Positions 42,250 through 53,670 of a stretch of 64,000 bases of DNA are shown piece by piece. Each line of letters begins with the position of its first letter. Positions within the stretch are counted from its first letter, which is position 1. Position numbers and translations under genes: made by a program. The notes below the pieces were generated by a model. The model ran no database searches and was not told the origin of the DNA. It saw nothing but the letters and a program-made list of their open reading frames with translations. Origin of the DNA: Stentor coeruleus (taxonomy: Eukaryota; Ciliophora; Heterotrichea; Heterotrichida; Stentoridae). Location: contig MPUH01000125.1 of assembly GCA_001970955.1 (NCBI GenBank), forward strand, positions 36,376 to 100,375, given 5' to 3'.

Positions 42250-43917
42250 TTAATTCCGTGGAATAAATTTTAAATCTTCGAGCATTAAGAGTTCTTTCAA
42301 CGTTACATTCTTTTTAAAAACATACTCTTTTTTAATATTCGGCAAAGTTTTTTCATTATTTTTCAGTTTGTTTTTTTTTCTTATCATTTCATCAGAGTTT
42401 TTTGTATTTTTCAAAAAGCTATCAGCGAATGTAGGGAAATGATCACATGATTTTTCCTGCCTTCTAAATATATTCTGATAAATTATATTAGGGAAAGCTA
42501 TGCTTCTGTTTTTTTTCATCGGCGGCTGTGACAATCTTTTAAAAACTGGATGCTCGATAGGTTTTTCAATTACCGGTAATTCTACTATACTAGAATTAGC
42601 ACAAGATTCTTCTAAATTTCTTTTTTTTACAGTCAAATTTCTCTTCGACTTATGTTTTATTCCTGTGTATTCTTGCCACAATCTATCAGCAGCTGAAATG
42701 TAAATTTGATATTTTTTAGAATTCTGACCTGAGTATATTTTTTTATATCCCCCTAAATAGTTTGATTCCCATAAGTCTCTTTTAACTTTACTATTGTCTC
42801 GCTCTTCAATTTTCTGTTCTTTTGTTAGTTTTTCGTTGAGACCAAAAAATTTTCTTCTATATTGAAGAATTTTTTGCTTTTTATAATATTTTATTTGGGC
42901 TGAATGGGAGGCTTGAACTAGGTTTAAAGTATCAATTATAAGTTTTTGTTTGATTTCCCAGTCAAGAGGCGAATCTGTAGCAAAAGAAGGCGTATGATTG
43001 ACTTCTAATATATAATGGTTAAGATTAGAGTCTAATATAATATCAAAGCCAAGGACTTCAAAACACATTGAATTAGAGTAGTCCTCAGGCTGGCATGAAT
43101 TATATGAGTGCTTTAATATCGGCTGTATGCAACATATAGTTTTTATAATACTGTCTTCAATATTTTTCTGTAACTGCTCGACATCAATGCCTTGGCTTTC
43201 TAAATACTTCATAACATAGGTCAAAGACCTTTTATGTCCTATGTTGTCTTTATTTGGGTCGATATTATTGATGAAATTTGGGTTTAGTTTGTTTACAGCA
43301 TAATTTGTCAAATGAATAAAGTTATTTGTCAGATTGTTTCCTGATGGCTTTGAGTATTCCTCTGTAGCGAACCTAGCAAGGCCATCTTTGAATATAAAAA
43401 CTCGCAAAGGGTCACAGCCTGTTATTAGGACATAAATACGAAGGTCAAATTTGAGATTATCAATAAGATAAGGATTGAGGATGTATTCTTGGACAACATG
43501 CCGGTTTGGATCTATATCGTCTATTTTTCTTGTTATGAAAATGCCTCTGCCTTGGCAAGATGCTTCTGGTTTTACAATGAAATAAATGTTTTGAGAATTA
43601 CTTAAGTAAAGTTTTAGGTCAAAAGTATCGATTGGGGCCACCCAAGTTTTAGGAAAGAAATTGAAATCCTCGTTAAATAACTTTTTAAGCTTGTTAAGGT
43701 TTATGGCTAGATAGTTTTTCCGAGATATTGCATACATGCCTGGGAAATGATTGATTTTTTGGAAGTGTTTCATTTTAATGAGTTGTTCTGGAGATACAGC
43801 AGAATCTGTCCACTTTAAATCCCAGTCTTCATCGATATCATCTTTTTGTATAACCCACTTGAAGATTTTCTCACATACAGAGCGCACAACTTCGTATTTG
43901 GTGCATGATAAATTGCA
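42250..43917 (-). CDS. Tubulin tyrosine ligase-like polyglutamylase; start unresolved
   Basis: The 545 residues from 43887 contain the TTLL signature: INHFPGMYAISRK, VKPEASCQGRGIF, FDLRIYVL, HLTNYAVNK, FEVLGFDI and LEVNHTPSF. This resembles the TTLL4/5/6/7/13 group that adds glutamate chains to tubulin in cilia. The C-terminal 200 residues are basic. Conserved sequence (CNLSCTKYEVVR) continues upstream to about 43917 in the same frame, but no in-frame ATG follows the upstream stop. An ATG exists one base out of frame at 43918, so a one-base error or an unseen exon is likely. Confidence 0.88.
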   Translation of the reverse strand, partial: CNLSCTKYEVVRSVCEKIFKWVIQKDDIDEDWDLKWTDSAVSPEQLIKMKHFQKINHFPGMYAISRKNYLAINLNKLKKLFNEDFNFFPKTWVAPIDTFDLKLYLSNSQNIYFIVKPEASCQGRGIFITRKIDDIDPNRHVVQEYILNPYLIDNLKFDLRIYVLITGCDPLRVFIFKDGLARFATEEYSKPSGNNLTNNFIHLTNYAVNKLNPNFINNIDPNKDNIGHKRSLTYVMKYLESQGIDVEQLQKNIEDSIIKTICCIQPILKHSYNSCQPEDYSNSMCFEVLGFDIILDSNLNHYILEVNHTPSFATDSPLDWEIKQKLIIDTLNLVQASHSAQIKYYKKQKILQYRRKFFGLNEKLTKEQKIEERDNSKVKRDLWESNYLGGYKKIYSGQNSKKYQIYISAADRLWQEYTGIKHKSKRNLTVKKRNLEESCANSSIVELPVIEKPIEHPVFKRLSQPPMKKNRSIAFPNIIYQNIFRRQEKSCDHFPTFADSFLKNTKNSDEMIRKKNKLKNNEKTLPNIKKEYVFKKNVTLKELLMLEDLKFIPRN

Positions 43918-44060
43918 TACTACTTGATTTTTCTTAATTATTAATATAATAGTGTGAAATCTATTTTAAAGTATCAGAAGGTTTATTGATTTAATATATA
44001 GTATTTTTTATAGGTAAATTTAATATCCATAGTTTTATGCTAAAATTTTCTAACTGCTTA

Positions 44061-47000
44061 TTATTTCTTAGCGACCATACCCATTGAGCGAGTAGTTTTC
44101 TTACGAACCATTTGAGTAAAGCCTCCTTGTGTACCTGTTGTACTCATCTGTCCCTCGGCCATATGGAAGCAGCTAAACAATCTAGTTGGCATCATTCGGA
44201 ACAAAATTCCAAATATAAGTGCCCCAGCTCCTATAGCAAGGCAGAAAAAGTGTTCGTTCAAACTTAAAGAATTGCAACTAACCCACTCTCCCAGAGCTTC
44301 AACAAACAAATACTGAACAACCACAGTGATTACCATGATAAATAAGAACAAGTAATTGTTGAAAAATCCTTTGAAAACATTAATTTCTTCAGACTTGAGT
44401 TTCCTACAATTGATTTGATTAAACATCTGCATCATGACAAATGTCTGGAAAAATATTGTAAAATGCTTTAAATCTTTATCTCCAGCACATCCATTTCCTG
44501 AGCAAATTTGACTTTTAACAACAGTTCCAATAAGTTGCTCACTAAACTCTGGCAAATAAAAGAGAATAAACACAAGCCAGCAAATTTGATAAATGCTCTG
44601 GCCGACTATAGTCTTAACCATATGAACAGTAAGTAAAGAGTCATCATGGCGTACAGGCATTCTTTTAAGCAAAGCTCGATCAGGAGGTTCAGTAGCTAAG
44701 GCTAAAGCGGCAAAAGTATCCATAATAAGATTGACCCAAAGCATTTGCACAGCAGTGAGTGGGGATTGTTTAGTGATGCAAGCACCAATAAAGCTCATTG
44801 CTAAAGCAACAACATTGACTGTGAGCTGAAACTGTATAAACTTAGAAATACTATCATAAATATTCCTTCCCCACAGTATGGCAATAACAATTGATGCAAA
44901 ATTGTCATCTAAAAGAATAATATCAGAAGCTTCTTGGGCTAATTGAGTTCCTGCAATGTGCATAGCAAAGCCGACATTAGATTTTTTCAAAGCTGGTGCA
45001 TCATTACTACCATCTCCTGTAACAGCAACAACTTCTTTAAGCTGCCTTAATCCTGTGACTAGGATAAACTTATCTTGAGGCGACGATCTTGCAAGGACTC
45101 TAAGTTTTTTGACAATAAGTTTGAACTCTTCAAGATCACCAACTTCAGAATCTCCTGAGCCTTCAATTTTAGTCAAGCCTTTAACTCTTTCTCTAAATTC
45201 CTCGCCGACCATAACAGTTGAGTCTTTAGCATCATGATTATAGCCTCTTTCAAGAATTCCACAACGTTTGGCTATAGCCACAGCTGTCTCTTTATTGTCC
45301 CCAGTGACCATACGCACTGTGATCCCAGCTTTTTGACATAGACTCACAGCATAAGGTACACCATTACGAATTGGATCTTCTATACCGAAAATCCCTAATA
45401 AAACTAAGTTGCTTTCTATGAACTCAAGATTGGCTTCACCGTCTGGGAGAATAACATCAGCTTCTGATTTTATTTCTTTAAAAGCTAAACTCAAAGTTCT
45501 GTAAGCGTTTTTTGCATATTTTGTTATGGTTTTCTCCAGCCTTGCCCTATGTGGCCTGTGGATTTTGTGCCCTTTACCATCAGCCGCGATGTACTTCTTG
45601 CACATTTCAACTATAACTTCTGATGCTCCTTTAACAAAAACATAGGTCTTGCCTTCAACCCTTACAACAGTGTGCATGCGCTTTAGTTTAGAATTAAATG
45701 GCACTTGTATAATAATATCCTTTAAATTTCGCAAGCTCTCATAGTTGAAACCCCAAAGCTTGCCGAGTTTAAGTAAAGCTATTTCTGTTCTGCTGCCTGT
45801 GAATTTTTCTCTTCCGTCTTCAATGCCATAACTCGCTGTAGTGTTGTGGCAAAAATGAAGTCCGAGGACTTCTTTTGTCCGTGGGTGTAAACACTCAGGA
45901 TCCAATTTTTCAAATTCTTTATCTTGTGTAAACATCGCCACAACTTTCATTATATTCTGCGTTAAAGTACCAGTTTTGTCTGAACAAATATTTGTAGCTT
46001 GGCCCATAGTCTCTGAAGCATCTAAATGTCTAACGAGGTTATTCTTTTTTTTCATTTGGTTTACTGAGAAAGCTAGACTTAATGTAACAGCTAAAGGTAA
46101 ACCTTCAGGAACTGCAACAACAACGATAGTCACAGCAATAATAAAGGCATCAACAATGCTGGAACCAGTTTTTTCGCCCCATCCTATAGTGAAAATGTCT
46201 ATAATAACATAAATGATAAGCACAGCAAAGGTTGCTATGGCCATGATAAAACCCACTTGTCCAATGAGTTCAGCGATATAGTTAAGCTTTTCTTGTAGAG
46301 GGGTTTCAGTTTCTTCAACATTTAGGATTTTCTCCATGTTCTTACCTAGAAAAGTTTTAGAGCCTACTGTGACAACTAAGGCTTTAGCTGTCCCATCTGC
46401 TATTTGGGAGCCACTAAGTAAGAAAGGCGACTCACCTTCACCAAGTCCTTTTTTAACCAAGTCTGCCTCGCCTGTAACAGTGCTTTCATCAGCGTAAAGT
46501 TTCATACTCCATAAAACTATTGCATCTACAGGCATAACATCTCCGCTATTGATTTTTATCACATCCCCTACTAAAAGTGAAAACACTGAAATTGTCTGTT
46601 CTTTGCCGTCTCGGATTGTGCAGATATCCCTTTCTTGAGCCTCTTCGTTGAGTTTTCTGAACTTTTGCTCTTTGGTGTAATTGTTAACTGATGTGACCAT
46701 AACAACAATTACAATGGCTGCAAGAATCGCACAGCCTTCAAGCCACCCTTCCTTTGGATCTTCAATCATCCCTACAACCAAAGAAATAGCTGCAGCACCT
46801 ATTAAGATTTTCAAAGTCAAATCTTCAAAGCATTCCATAACAAACTCGAAGAACGTTGTAGCTTCTTTGACCATCGGCTGATTGCTTCCATAAAATGCTT
46901 CTCGTGATTTTTCAGAGTGAGAAGAAATGCCGATCTCTGGGTCACTATGCAAACGCTTGCAAAGCCCAATGAGTCCTCTGTATTTATCAAGAGCTATAGA

Positions 47001-47135
47001 ACTGCGACCATCTTTGATAGAATCTAAGTCAAAAAGGTTCCTGAGTAAGCTTTACGATAAATCATCTGGGTCTATACTAAACTTGAAGTCATCTCTAGAA
47101 ACTAAAGGTTTCCGAAGATCATCCTGACCGTCCAT
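44061..47135 (-). CDS. P2B-type plasma-membrane Ca2+-ATPase, one 15-nt intron
   Basis: 1,019 aa after removing intron 47041-47055, with ATG at 47135. The phosphorylated Asp is about residue 381 in SDKTGTLT. Also seen: VPEGLPLAVTLSLAFSV (M4), MVTGDN, GDGSNDAPALK and NLIMDTFAALALATEPP (M6). Ten membrane helices fit. The short basic C-terminus (MVRKKTTRSMGMVAKK) may replace the usual long calmodulin-binding tail. Pumps Ca2+ out of the cytosol or into alveolar sacs, as expected in ciliates. Without the intron, the uninterrupted frame begins late and lacks the first 56 residues. Confidence 0.97.
47041..47055 (-). other. 15-nt intron (Ca2+-ATPase)
   Basis: On the minus strand: GTAAAGCTTACTCAG. It carries an in-frame TAA; removal links MDGQDDLRKP... 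to the rest of the pump. Confidence 0.93.
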
Positions 47136-47394
47136 TTATTTTATAAAATTTAAATTTATACTTGGGCTAGCAGATAAAAGCCTGTTATTTGAGAAAACAA
47201 AAAACGTTTTTAAGAAATTTTGATCATAAGGGATTTGCTATAAGAATATTAGGCCTTAAAGTTATTAAGAAAAAAATTTGTTGATTTAAAGGGATATTTA
47301 TATGAATTAGGAAATGTGATATTTTATGAAAGCCTTTTTGAGGTTTTTGTGATATGGTTGGTATAAATATTCTTAGTTTAGTAATGTTTCAGAT

Positions 47395-47475
47395 GACACT
47401 TTGGCCGAGCGGTTAAGGCGATAGCCTGCTAAGCTATTGGGATTTCCCGCGTGAGTTCAAATCTCACAGGTGTCG
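47395..47475 (+). tRNA. tRNA-Ser(GCT)
   Basis: The acceptor stem GACACTT pairs with AGGTGTC. A box TGGCCGAGCGG and B box GAGTTCAAATC are intact. The anticodon loop CTGCTAA gives GCT (47428-47430). A GGG...CCC variable arm marks a type II (Ser) tRNA. Intronless. It reads AGC and AGT codons. Confidence 0.97.
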
Positions 47476-47480
47476 TTTTT
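47476..47480 (+). terminator. RNA polymerase III T5 terminator
   Basis: Five T directly after the tRNA discriminator base. Confidence 0.85.
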
Positions 47481-48834
47481 ATATCTTAAGGTTAGCTTGA
47501 AATGCTACTTTTTTTACTCATATATATTTTTTGCATGAATTGTTTGAGAAAATCATTTACTAGGCATTATATCTATAATCTGTTTTAGATGTAAGTTTAA
47601 ATATGATTGATTAATAAATAAAAGGTAAACTATTCACAAACCTATTGCTTGTTAGACTACCTTTGTAAATAGCTTATTATAATTAGGAATATTTTGTTTA
47701 CTAATGAGTGCTGATACTATTTGTGGATTGTATAAGAATGTATATTTAATAAAAGCTGAGGATTTTTATATTCTTTGCTATAGCTTAGTTAATTAATAGT
47801 AAAATTCATTCAGTTTAATTCATAGCAAATTATTACTTTGCAGACAATTTTTTTATAATTTGCACATCCTTTAATTATGCAAAAGGCACTTGGGAATAAT
47901 CTTTAGCACAATAGCATCAATCTGAAATGATTTCACCATTCTTTGAAATTGTATTAATTATAAGAGCTGACTTTGTAGTGTTTCATACATAAATATTTCC
48001 TCAAGTTAAAAGCATATATTAAAATAATTAGCTAACTAATAATAAGTCACCTTGAAAAATTTATGCATTATAGTTAAAAATTACTACTAACTTTAGGATA
48101 GTGAAGTTAAATAAGCAACCAACTATAAAAGCAAAAATCTAAAATGGATATAAAGCATAGCAAAATATTTTTTTTATTGGCTCATTATACCAAATTTATT
48201 TTCTCTGCAATACACTAAGATTTCTCTAAACTAAAGTCAAATATTTAAATGCTGAATTTTTTGTATATAAGATTTGTTAGAAAATGATTTGAAAAATTTG
48301 AAAGAGGCTAGATAAAATCAGAGAACTTGCATTAAGGAAAAATGTTTCATGGAGTTAAAATTTTTAATTAGGAAAATTGCTTTTATTTTAAATCCTACAT
48401 ATTAAATCGAATTTTAGATTAGATCTTATAAATTAATCATATTAAATGCTTGCGTAATTACTTTATAGTAAAGATAATAAACTATCATATTATTTATACA
48501 TGTGCGTACTTATTATTTAATTATTAATTTATTAAAATAGCATGAATTCAATCTGAATTTAGATTCTATATAGTTAATAAGAGTTCTTGATCATCTAACT
48601 CATGAAAATCATATAGATATTGAAATTATATATATGGTATTTTAAAAACCAATTTTGTTTATTAATCATGTTCTTTATTATCAAGTTAATGCAAATTAGA
48701 TGCTCAAACTAAAAGATTTTATTTTATTGCAATTATAATAGCTTGCTTATTGATACATTCTTTCAAAGGTATTAAGCATATTTGATAAATATCTGTTTTT
48801 ATTATATAATAAACTCTATTATTTTGCATAGCAA
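47481..48834. other. 1.35 kb intergenic
   Basis: AT-rich DNA after the tRNA. No ORF or RNA gene recognised. Confidence 0.5.
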
Positions 48835-49131
48835 CTACATAATTATGCATGAGCAACCTTTCTTTTTATTGCTTTTCTTTATACTTGCAGGCTTGGGCAT
48901 GGAATGGTTCTCATATTTAAGCAATGGAATTTCATAAACAGTGTGAATTGGCATTTTATTTTTATCAGGAAAAGATACTGATTTTTGCCTTTTTGGTAAT
49001 CGATTTGCTTCTTGATGTCTTCGCCTGACTTCAGGTATAAGCGATTTCGATCTCAATATTGATTTTTTTATGGGACTCATTTGAGCTAATTCATCCTGTG
49101 TAGAAGAGTTTTCGTTTTGAGGATTTGACAT
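48835..49131 (-). CDS. Small CaaX-box protein with polybasic tail
   Basis: 98 aa. The C-terminus KKSNKKKGCSCIIM is a classic prenylation signal: CIIM box (Met favours farnesylation), a second Cys two residues upstream for palmitoylation, and a lysine cluster. The rest is short, basic and Ser/Pro-containing, without a GTPase domain. A membrane-tethered regulatory or adaptor peptide is likely. No family recognised. Confidence 0.75.
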   Translation of the reverse strand: MSNPQNENSSTQDELAQMSPIKKSILRSKSLIPEVRRRHQEANRLPKRQKSVSFPDKNKMPIHTVYEIPLLKYENHSMPKPASIKKSNKKKGCSCIIM

Positions 49132-49672
49132 TTATAACTATGATTTGTTAGATATAATCTATTCTATATGTCATTGCTAATCTCTTTTAGAATTTAAATT
49201 GATTAATTATATCCAAATTGAATATTTAAGCCCAAGTGCAATTAGCATATTTTAACTGAAATACATACTTAAAAGAAAGTATAAATTAATATTTTATCCA
49301 CATTGCTTATATAAGATTTCTTTAATTCTCTATACCTCTGAGCTTATGCTAGAAATCATTTCATAATAAATTCGTATTACCTCTAAAAGTTTAGAATTAT
49401 AAAAATCTTATGATGCAAAAATATATTATTCTTAAGTAATTTTATAGCATCCTAAAAAGCACTTACTTGTCAAAAAACTTATTTTTACCCAAACTAATAT
49501 ATATTATAATATCTAACTTTTTCTTATCTACTTTAATTAGCATGCCGCCAATGAGTTCTACTTAATCAGTTTTTTCTATAACTCTTTCCTTGCAAACTAT
49601 CTGCCAGTATACTCCAGCTTTATCACCCTTCTAGACTTGCTTTTAATATCTTAGGAGAAATTACTAAAAAAA
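49132..49672. other. Intergenic between divergent genes
   Basis: AT-rich shared upstream region of the CaaX and 7TM-RGS genes. Nothing recognised. Confidence 0.5.
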
Positions 49673-50911
49673 ATGCAATCAGTCTTTGTATGGATTATTG
49701 TCCTAAGCTTTATTTATTTGATTTCCGGAATCTTTTTAGTTTTACGCTCACACACTGCTATTATCGCTGCAAGGTCACAAATCCTCCTTTATGTTTTTCT
49801 TATAGGTAATGTTTGTGAATCATTATCAACATTGGTTTTAATGTACGCAGAAGACCTAAATATTACAGGCAACCACAACAACGGCTTATGGTTTATCACA
49901 TGCATAATAATCATATCCCATATGCTTGTATATTTGCCCTATGCCCTCCGTTCATATCGAATGTATCTTATTTTCGGACTTGAAGAGAATTTTGACAACC
50001 CCATGAATTGGGTTTTCTATAACAGGACAACACAAAAGTGGCTTTTAAAAGCTTTAGCAGTTATTGTAGCGCCAATATCTATGGCTTTATTAATAATCAC
50101 AGTGCTAGTGATTTCAGAAAGTATAAAAATATACTACAACACTGACTCAAATTCTGTAGACAACAATTTTTTTCAAGGAACTATAATATTTGTTAGGTTT
50201 GCAGAACAGCTTATTTTGATATTCTTTAATTATTGTAATCGAAACATTCCAGATGATTTCAACATGACTTATGAGCTTACCGCGGCTACAATAATTTATT
50301 TTATAACCCCTTTATTGTCTATTGCTGTTGAGCTTCATAGACTGTTTTATTGGATGAACATAACTAGAAACTTGCTGTTATTGATAGTAACTGTAATTAA
50401 ACCAATTATCATGAGTTATGTAAATTCGATGTATTATCAGTTATTGACCGCTGATATGCTCACATCGTTAGACCTTGTTTTATTGCATCCAAATAGTTTG
50501 CAATTATTTGAAGACTTTTTAAAAGGTTGTGATGTGCTCAGTATTCAAGAATATCGTACTAGTGGGGTTAATTATTTAGAACTTATACTATATGTTGAGT
50601 GTTGGATTGAAAATCAAAGTTTAGAATTACAGAAAAAAATTTACAAATATATTGACTTGTGCAATTTACCGAATAACAGTGATGGACTTGACACTGAGGA
50701 ATATTTCCCTGCTATGAAAAATAGAGCATTGGAATATCTCCGCGATTATTATTTTACTAAATTTGCTAATAGTCGGTATATGATTAAGCTGCAAAAGGAA
50801 GCTTTTCGACATGAACTGTATCAAATTAAACTAAACAATTCTTCACTGTTGAGGCAAGGGTCGAAAATCAACTTTGTAAATCATGACTGGCCTTTGGATC
50901 TTAAGGATTAA
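49673..50911 (+). CDS. Seven-helix membrane protein with C-terminal RGS domain
   Basis: 412 aa. Hydrophobic helices lie at about residues 5-25, 36-60, 72-92, 124-150, 168-190, 203-225 and 233-255, a 7TM pattern. The remaining 150 residues resemble an RGS (regulator of G-protein signalling) fold: LDLVLLHPNSLQLFEDFL opening, a middle helix NYLELILYVECW, and a closing helix near LRDYYFTKFAN. The design recalls plant AtRGS1 and protist 7TM-RGS proteins. It may act as a receptor that speeds GTP hydrolysis on a G-alpha; the RGS call is by pattern. Confidence 0.78.
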   Translation: MQSVFVWIIVLSFIYLISGIFLVLRSHTAIIAARSQILLYVFLIGNVCESLSTLVLMYAEDLNITGNHNNGLWFITCIIIISHMLVYLPYALRSYRMYLIFGLEENFDNPMNWVFYNRTTQKWLLKALAVIVAPISMALLIITVLVISESIKIYYNTDSNSVDNNFFQGTIIFVRFAEQLILIFFNYCNRNIPDDFNMTYELTAATIIYFITPLLSIAVELHRLFYWMNITRNLLLLIVTVIKPIIMSYVNSMYYQLLTADMLTSLDLVLLHPNSLQLFEDFLKGCDVLSIQEYRTSGVNYLELILYVECWIENQSLELQKKIYKYIDLCNLPNNSDGLDTEEYFPAMKNRALEYLRDYYFTKFANSRYMIKLQKEAFRHELYQIKLNNSSLLRQGSKINFVNHDWPLDLKD

Positions 50912-52032
50912 TAGATAGGTTGATTATTATGTAATTGATTTTTTTATAGGATTTATCATGTTTTAAATGATAACTTAGGTAGGTTTAAATTTAAGTGTAG
51001 ATTTTGAAATTACTTCTAAGGAGATAGAAAATAGTTCAGAATAGAAATTTCTTAGTAAAAGATGATTGAAAAATAAACTATTTGAAATGATATTAATGAT
51101 GAATTTTAATACGTATTAAATATCTTTGTATTTGTGCATTTAGGTAATCTAAAGAATGATGCTTAAAAGCGATGAGCAGCAGTTTAGGTTATTAATTGAT
51201 TAAATTTTATAAAAAGTTAAAAGATTTGCTTCGAACTACTGTTTATTTAAGATATATTATTTATAATAAATATTAAGGGAGACTAAATGGGTACTTTAAA
51301 TAAGCTTGATTTATTCTATGAAAATTTCAAACAGAATGTAATTATTTTCTTATAAATTTAGCTATCTATTAGTCTCCTATTGATTTCTCTATAGCTTTCA
51401 GTAGTATTGAATTAAGCTAAAATTTTTGATTTTTCTGGACAAGTTTTCGAATTTTCTTCTCAATTACTATTGAATCCTTGATTTTTACTTATTTTAAATT
51501 CAGAAGATATAATTATAACTTATTTATTGTATTCTATTTTCTATACTCTAAAATTACAGTTGTTTTTGAATTTCTTTTCGTGCCATATTTTATAAGTTAA
51601 AATTTTTAGAGATGAATTACCCTTATTTTATTTACAGCTAAATTTAGTGATATATATCCTCGTAATTTACTAAAATCAATTTTTCATAAAGTCAAAGGCT
51701 TGACTATTAGAAATCTTAGTTTATTTTATACGAGCACGATTTATTCTGTCAAGAGTTGTCCTAATTCGTAATCGCTATTCATTAGTACTATTCTAGAACT
51801 CAGAGTTTTGAATCTATTTTAATTTAAATCCTATTGCAGAAAGTAATACAATAAGAATTATTTTGTATATTTTTTGGTAAATGATTTGAGACTTCTCTTA
51901 ACTAAAGTACTATATATGCATGCATATTAATATTTTAATATGTAATTTATATATAAAATAAGTAAAATCATTAATTATACTAAGCGGATTTTCTTGGCAT
52001 TTTTTGTATTTTATCATCCATAATTTATTATA
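50912..52032. other. 1.1 kb intergenic
   Basis: AT-rich, between two plus-strand genes. Nothing recognised. Confidence 0.5.
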
Positions 52033-52950
52033 ATGTTTGCATTGCTTCTAGTTACAACTATAGCAAGTGGGTTGCAGAAAAGACAGCATTTAGGAAAAGA
52101 GTTTATTAATTTCTCAGATAAATCAAATTTATCTTTTCAACAGAAATGCCCAGTATTTTCTACAGAAGATTTAGATGCCAACCAGTGCTTACTAGTGAAT
52201 AGCACCAATATAATATTTTCATCATGCCCAAAAGACAAATACTGTAACTGGAATGTGACCAATCCTCAAAACACTTGGTGCGAAGATGAAACTAAAGTTT
52301 CTTCTCTTAAATGCCCGAAATATGTTCGTCAAGATGAAGAATGCGATGAAAAAATCCATTGCAAAAGTGGTCTATACTGTGTTTATGAAAACGAAACATC
52401 GACTTCTGGCTTGTGTGAAGAACGAAAACTTGTAAAGTGTACTCATTTGCATGAATGCGATCTTGGAAGTGTCTGCAATCAAGGAAATTGTATTGCCCAA
52501 TTCTCACTACCTCAAGGTTCAAATTCTGATACGAGATTAGCTTGCGAGTCAGGTCTTATACGAAATGGAACCTGTCAAGCGTCTTTAGAATCTACTGGAG
52601 GAGTTCTACCAAAAGCTTGCAACTCATCGACTGATTGTTTAGGAAGCGACAATGCTACTTCAACAAAATGTGTTTGTGTTCCAAATAAAGGTAGCTATTG
52701 TCAACTGCATCCATCAGACTCTTTGATAAAGAGTTTTCTTCAAGCTAGTTTTGAAGATCGTCAAGGAGAAGCTCGATTACTTTTTAAGCGTATATTCAAC
52801 TATCCAATTTATGAATTTGAAAACGAATATGAGGACTACATAAAGCAAGCAGTTGATTACCAAAACTATATTCAAGTCAAAGAAATGAAAGAGACGTGTT
52901 TTGGGACAATACTCAAATCATTAGTTTTATTATTGCTCGTTAATATATAA
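52033..52950 (+). CDS. Secreted or GPI-anchored Cys-rich protein (paralog of 3402-4403)
   Basis: 305 aa. A signal peptide (MFALLLVTTIASG) is followed by about 25 Cys in the same spacing style as the 3402-4403 protein, including CDEKIHCKSGLYC and CNSSTDCLGSD blocks, and many N-x-S/T sites. The hydrophobic end (ILKSLVLLLLVNI) suits a GPI signal. The TAA stop (52948-52950) is three bases before the ATG of the next gene and in the same frame. Likely a cell-surface protein. Confidence 0.85.
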   Translation: MFALLLVTTIASGLQKRQHLGKEFINFSDKSNLSFQQKCPVFSTEDLDANQCLLVNSTNIIFSSCPKDKYCNWNVTNPQNTWCEDETKVSSLKCPKYVRQDEECDEKIHCKSGLYCVYENETSTSGLCEERKLVKCTHLHECDLGSVCNQGNCIAQFSLPQGSNSDTRLACESGLIRNGTCQASLESTGGVLPKACNSSTDCLGSDNATSTKCVCVPNKGSYCQLHPSDSLIKSFLQASFEDRQGEARLLFKRIFNYPIYEFENEYEDYIKQAVDYQNYIQVKEMKETCFGTILKSLVLLLLVNI

Positions 52951-52953
52951 GTA

Positions 52954-53670
52954 ATGGAGTCAAAAAGTGGAAAATCTCCAAACATAGTTGATATTGATGT
53001 AAGCCATAAATAGATTCTTGTGTCACAGCTAAGCAAAGAAAGCCCTTACGACCTTGAGGATATTAGCTCATACACAAGCAGTTATTCAGACTCTACAGAC
53101 CCATTTTCTTCATCTTCTGAGGCTATCCCTCATGACCCAAACAATATGCTTGATGATATCTTTTCTAGAAATGACAGACCAAAAAGGGGCCGAAGACTTC
53201 TTCGGCCATATGATCCAATAAGAAAAAAGACTGAAGAAAAGGATAAGTATTGGCTTAGGGCCTTTAGATCACATATACGCAAAGTTGTTGAGTCGGAAAA
53301 CAACAACATTGGCAAAGAAGAATTGGATTTCTGGGATTTTTACCTTGGGCCAAATGGTAAACCTGGTAAAGGTCACAAATTTTTGTCTTATGGGAAAAAG
53401 TATAAAGGGTTTTTGTTTTCAAATAATTATTTTGTTCTAAAATTCAGACAGTGGTTTGATGATGATGGAGAAAATTTGCTTATGAAAAAGTATGATCCAG
53501 GAACTGCAGAGTGGTTTGTGTTCTTTGATTATGCTGCAAGAGATTTGTATTACTTTTCACAATCCAGTAGTATTAAACCTTATAGTGTGCCCCAGATAAA
53601 ATCAGTACCTGTGCATGATGATGAATTTATTATTGATGAACATATGGACATTGTTGATAATGTTTTGTAA
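52954..53670 (+). CDS. Hypothetical acidic-then-basic protein, one 15-nt intron
   Basis: 233 aa after removing intron 52999-53013. The start ATG 52954 gives MESKSGKSPN; without the intron the frame seems to open later at GTG. A Ser/Asp-rich N-terminus leads to a basic patch (KRGRRLLRPYDP) and a folded C-terminal half rich in aromatic residues (DKYWLRAFRSH, WFVFFDYAARDLYYF). No family recognised. Confidence 0.7.
52999..53013 (+). other. 15-nt intron (hypothetical gene)
   Basis: GTAAGCCATAAATAG, with in-frame TAG. Links the ATG exon to the long exon in frame. Confidence 0.85.
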
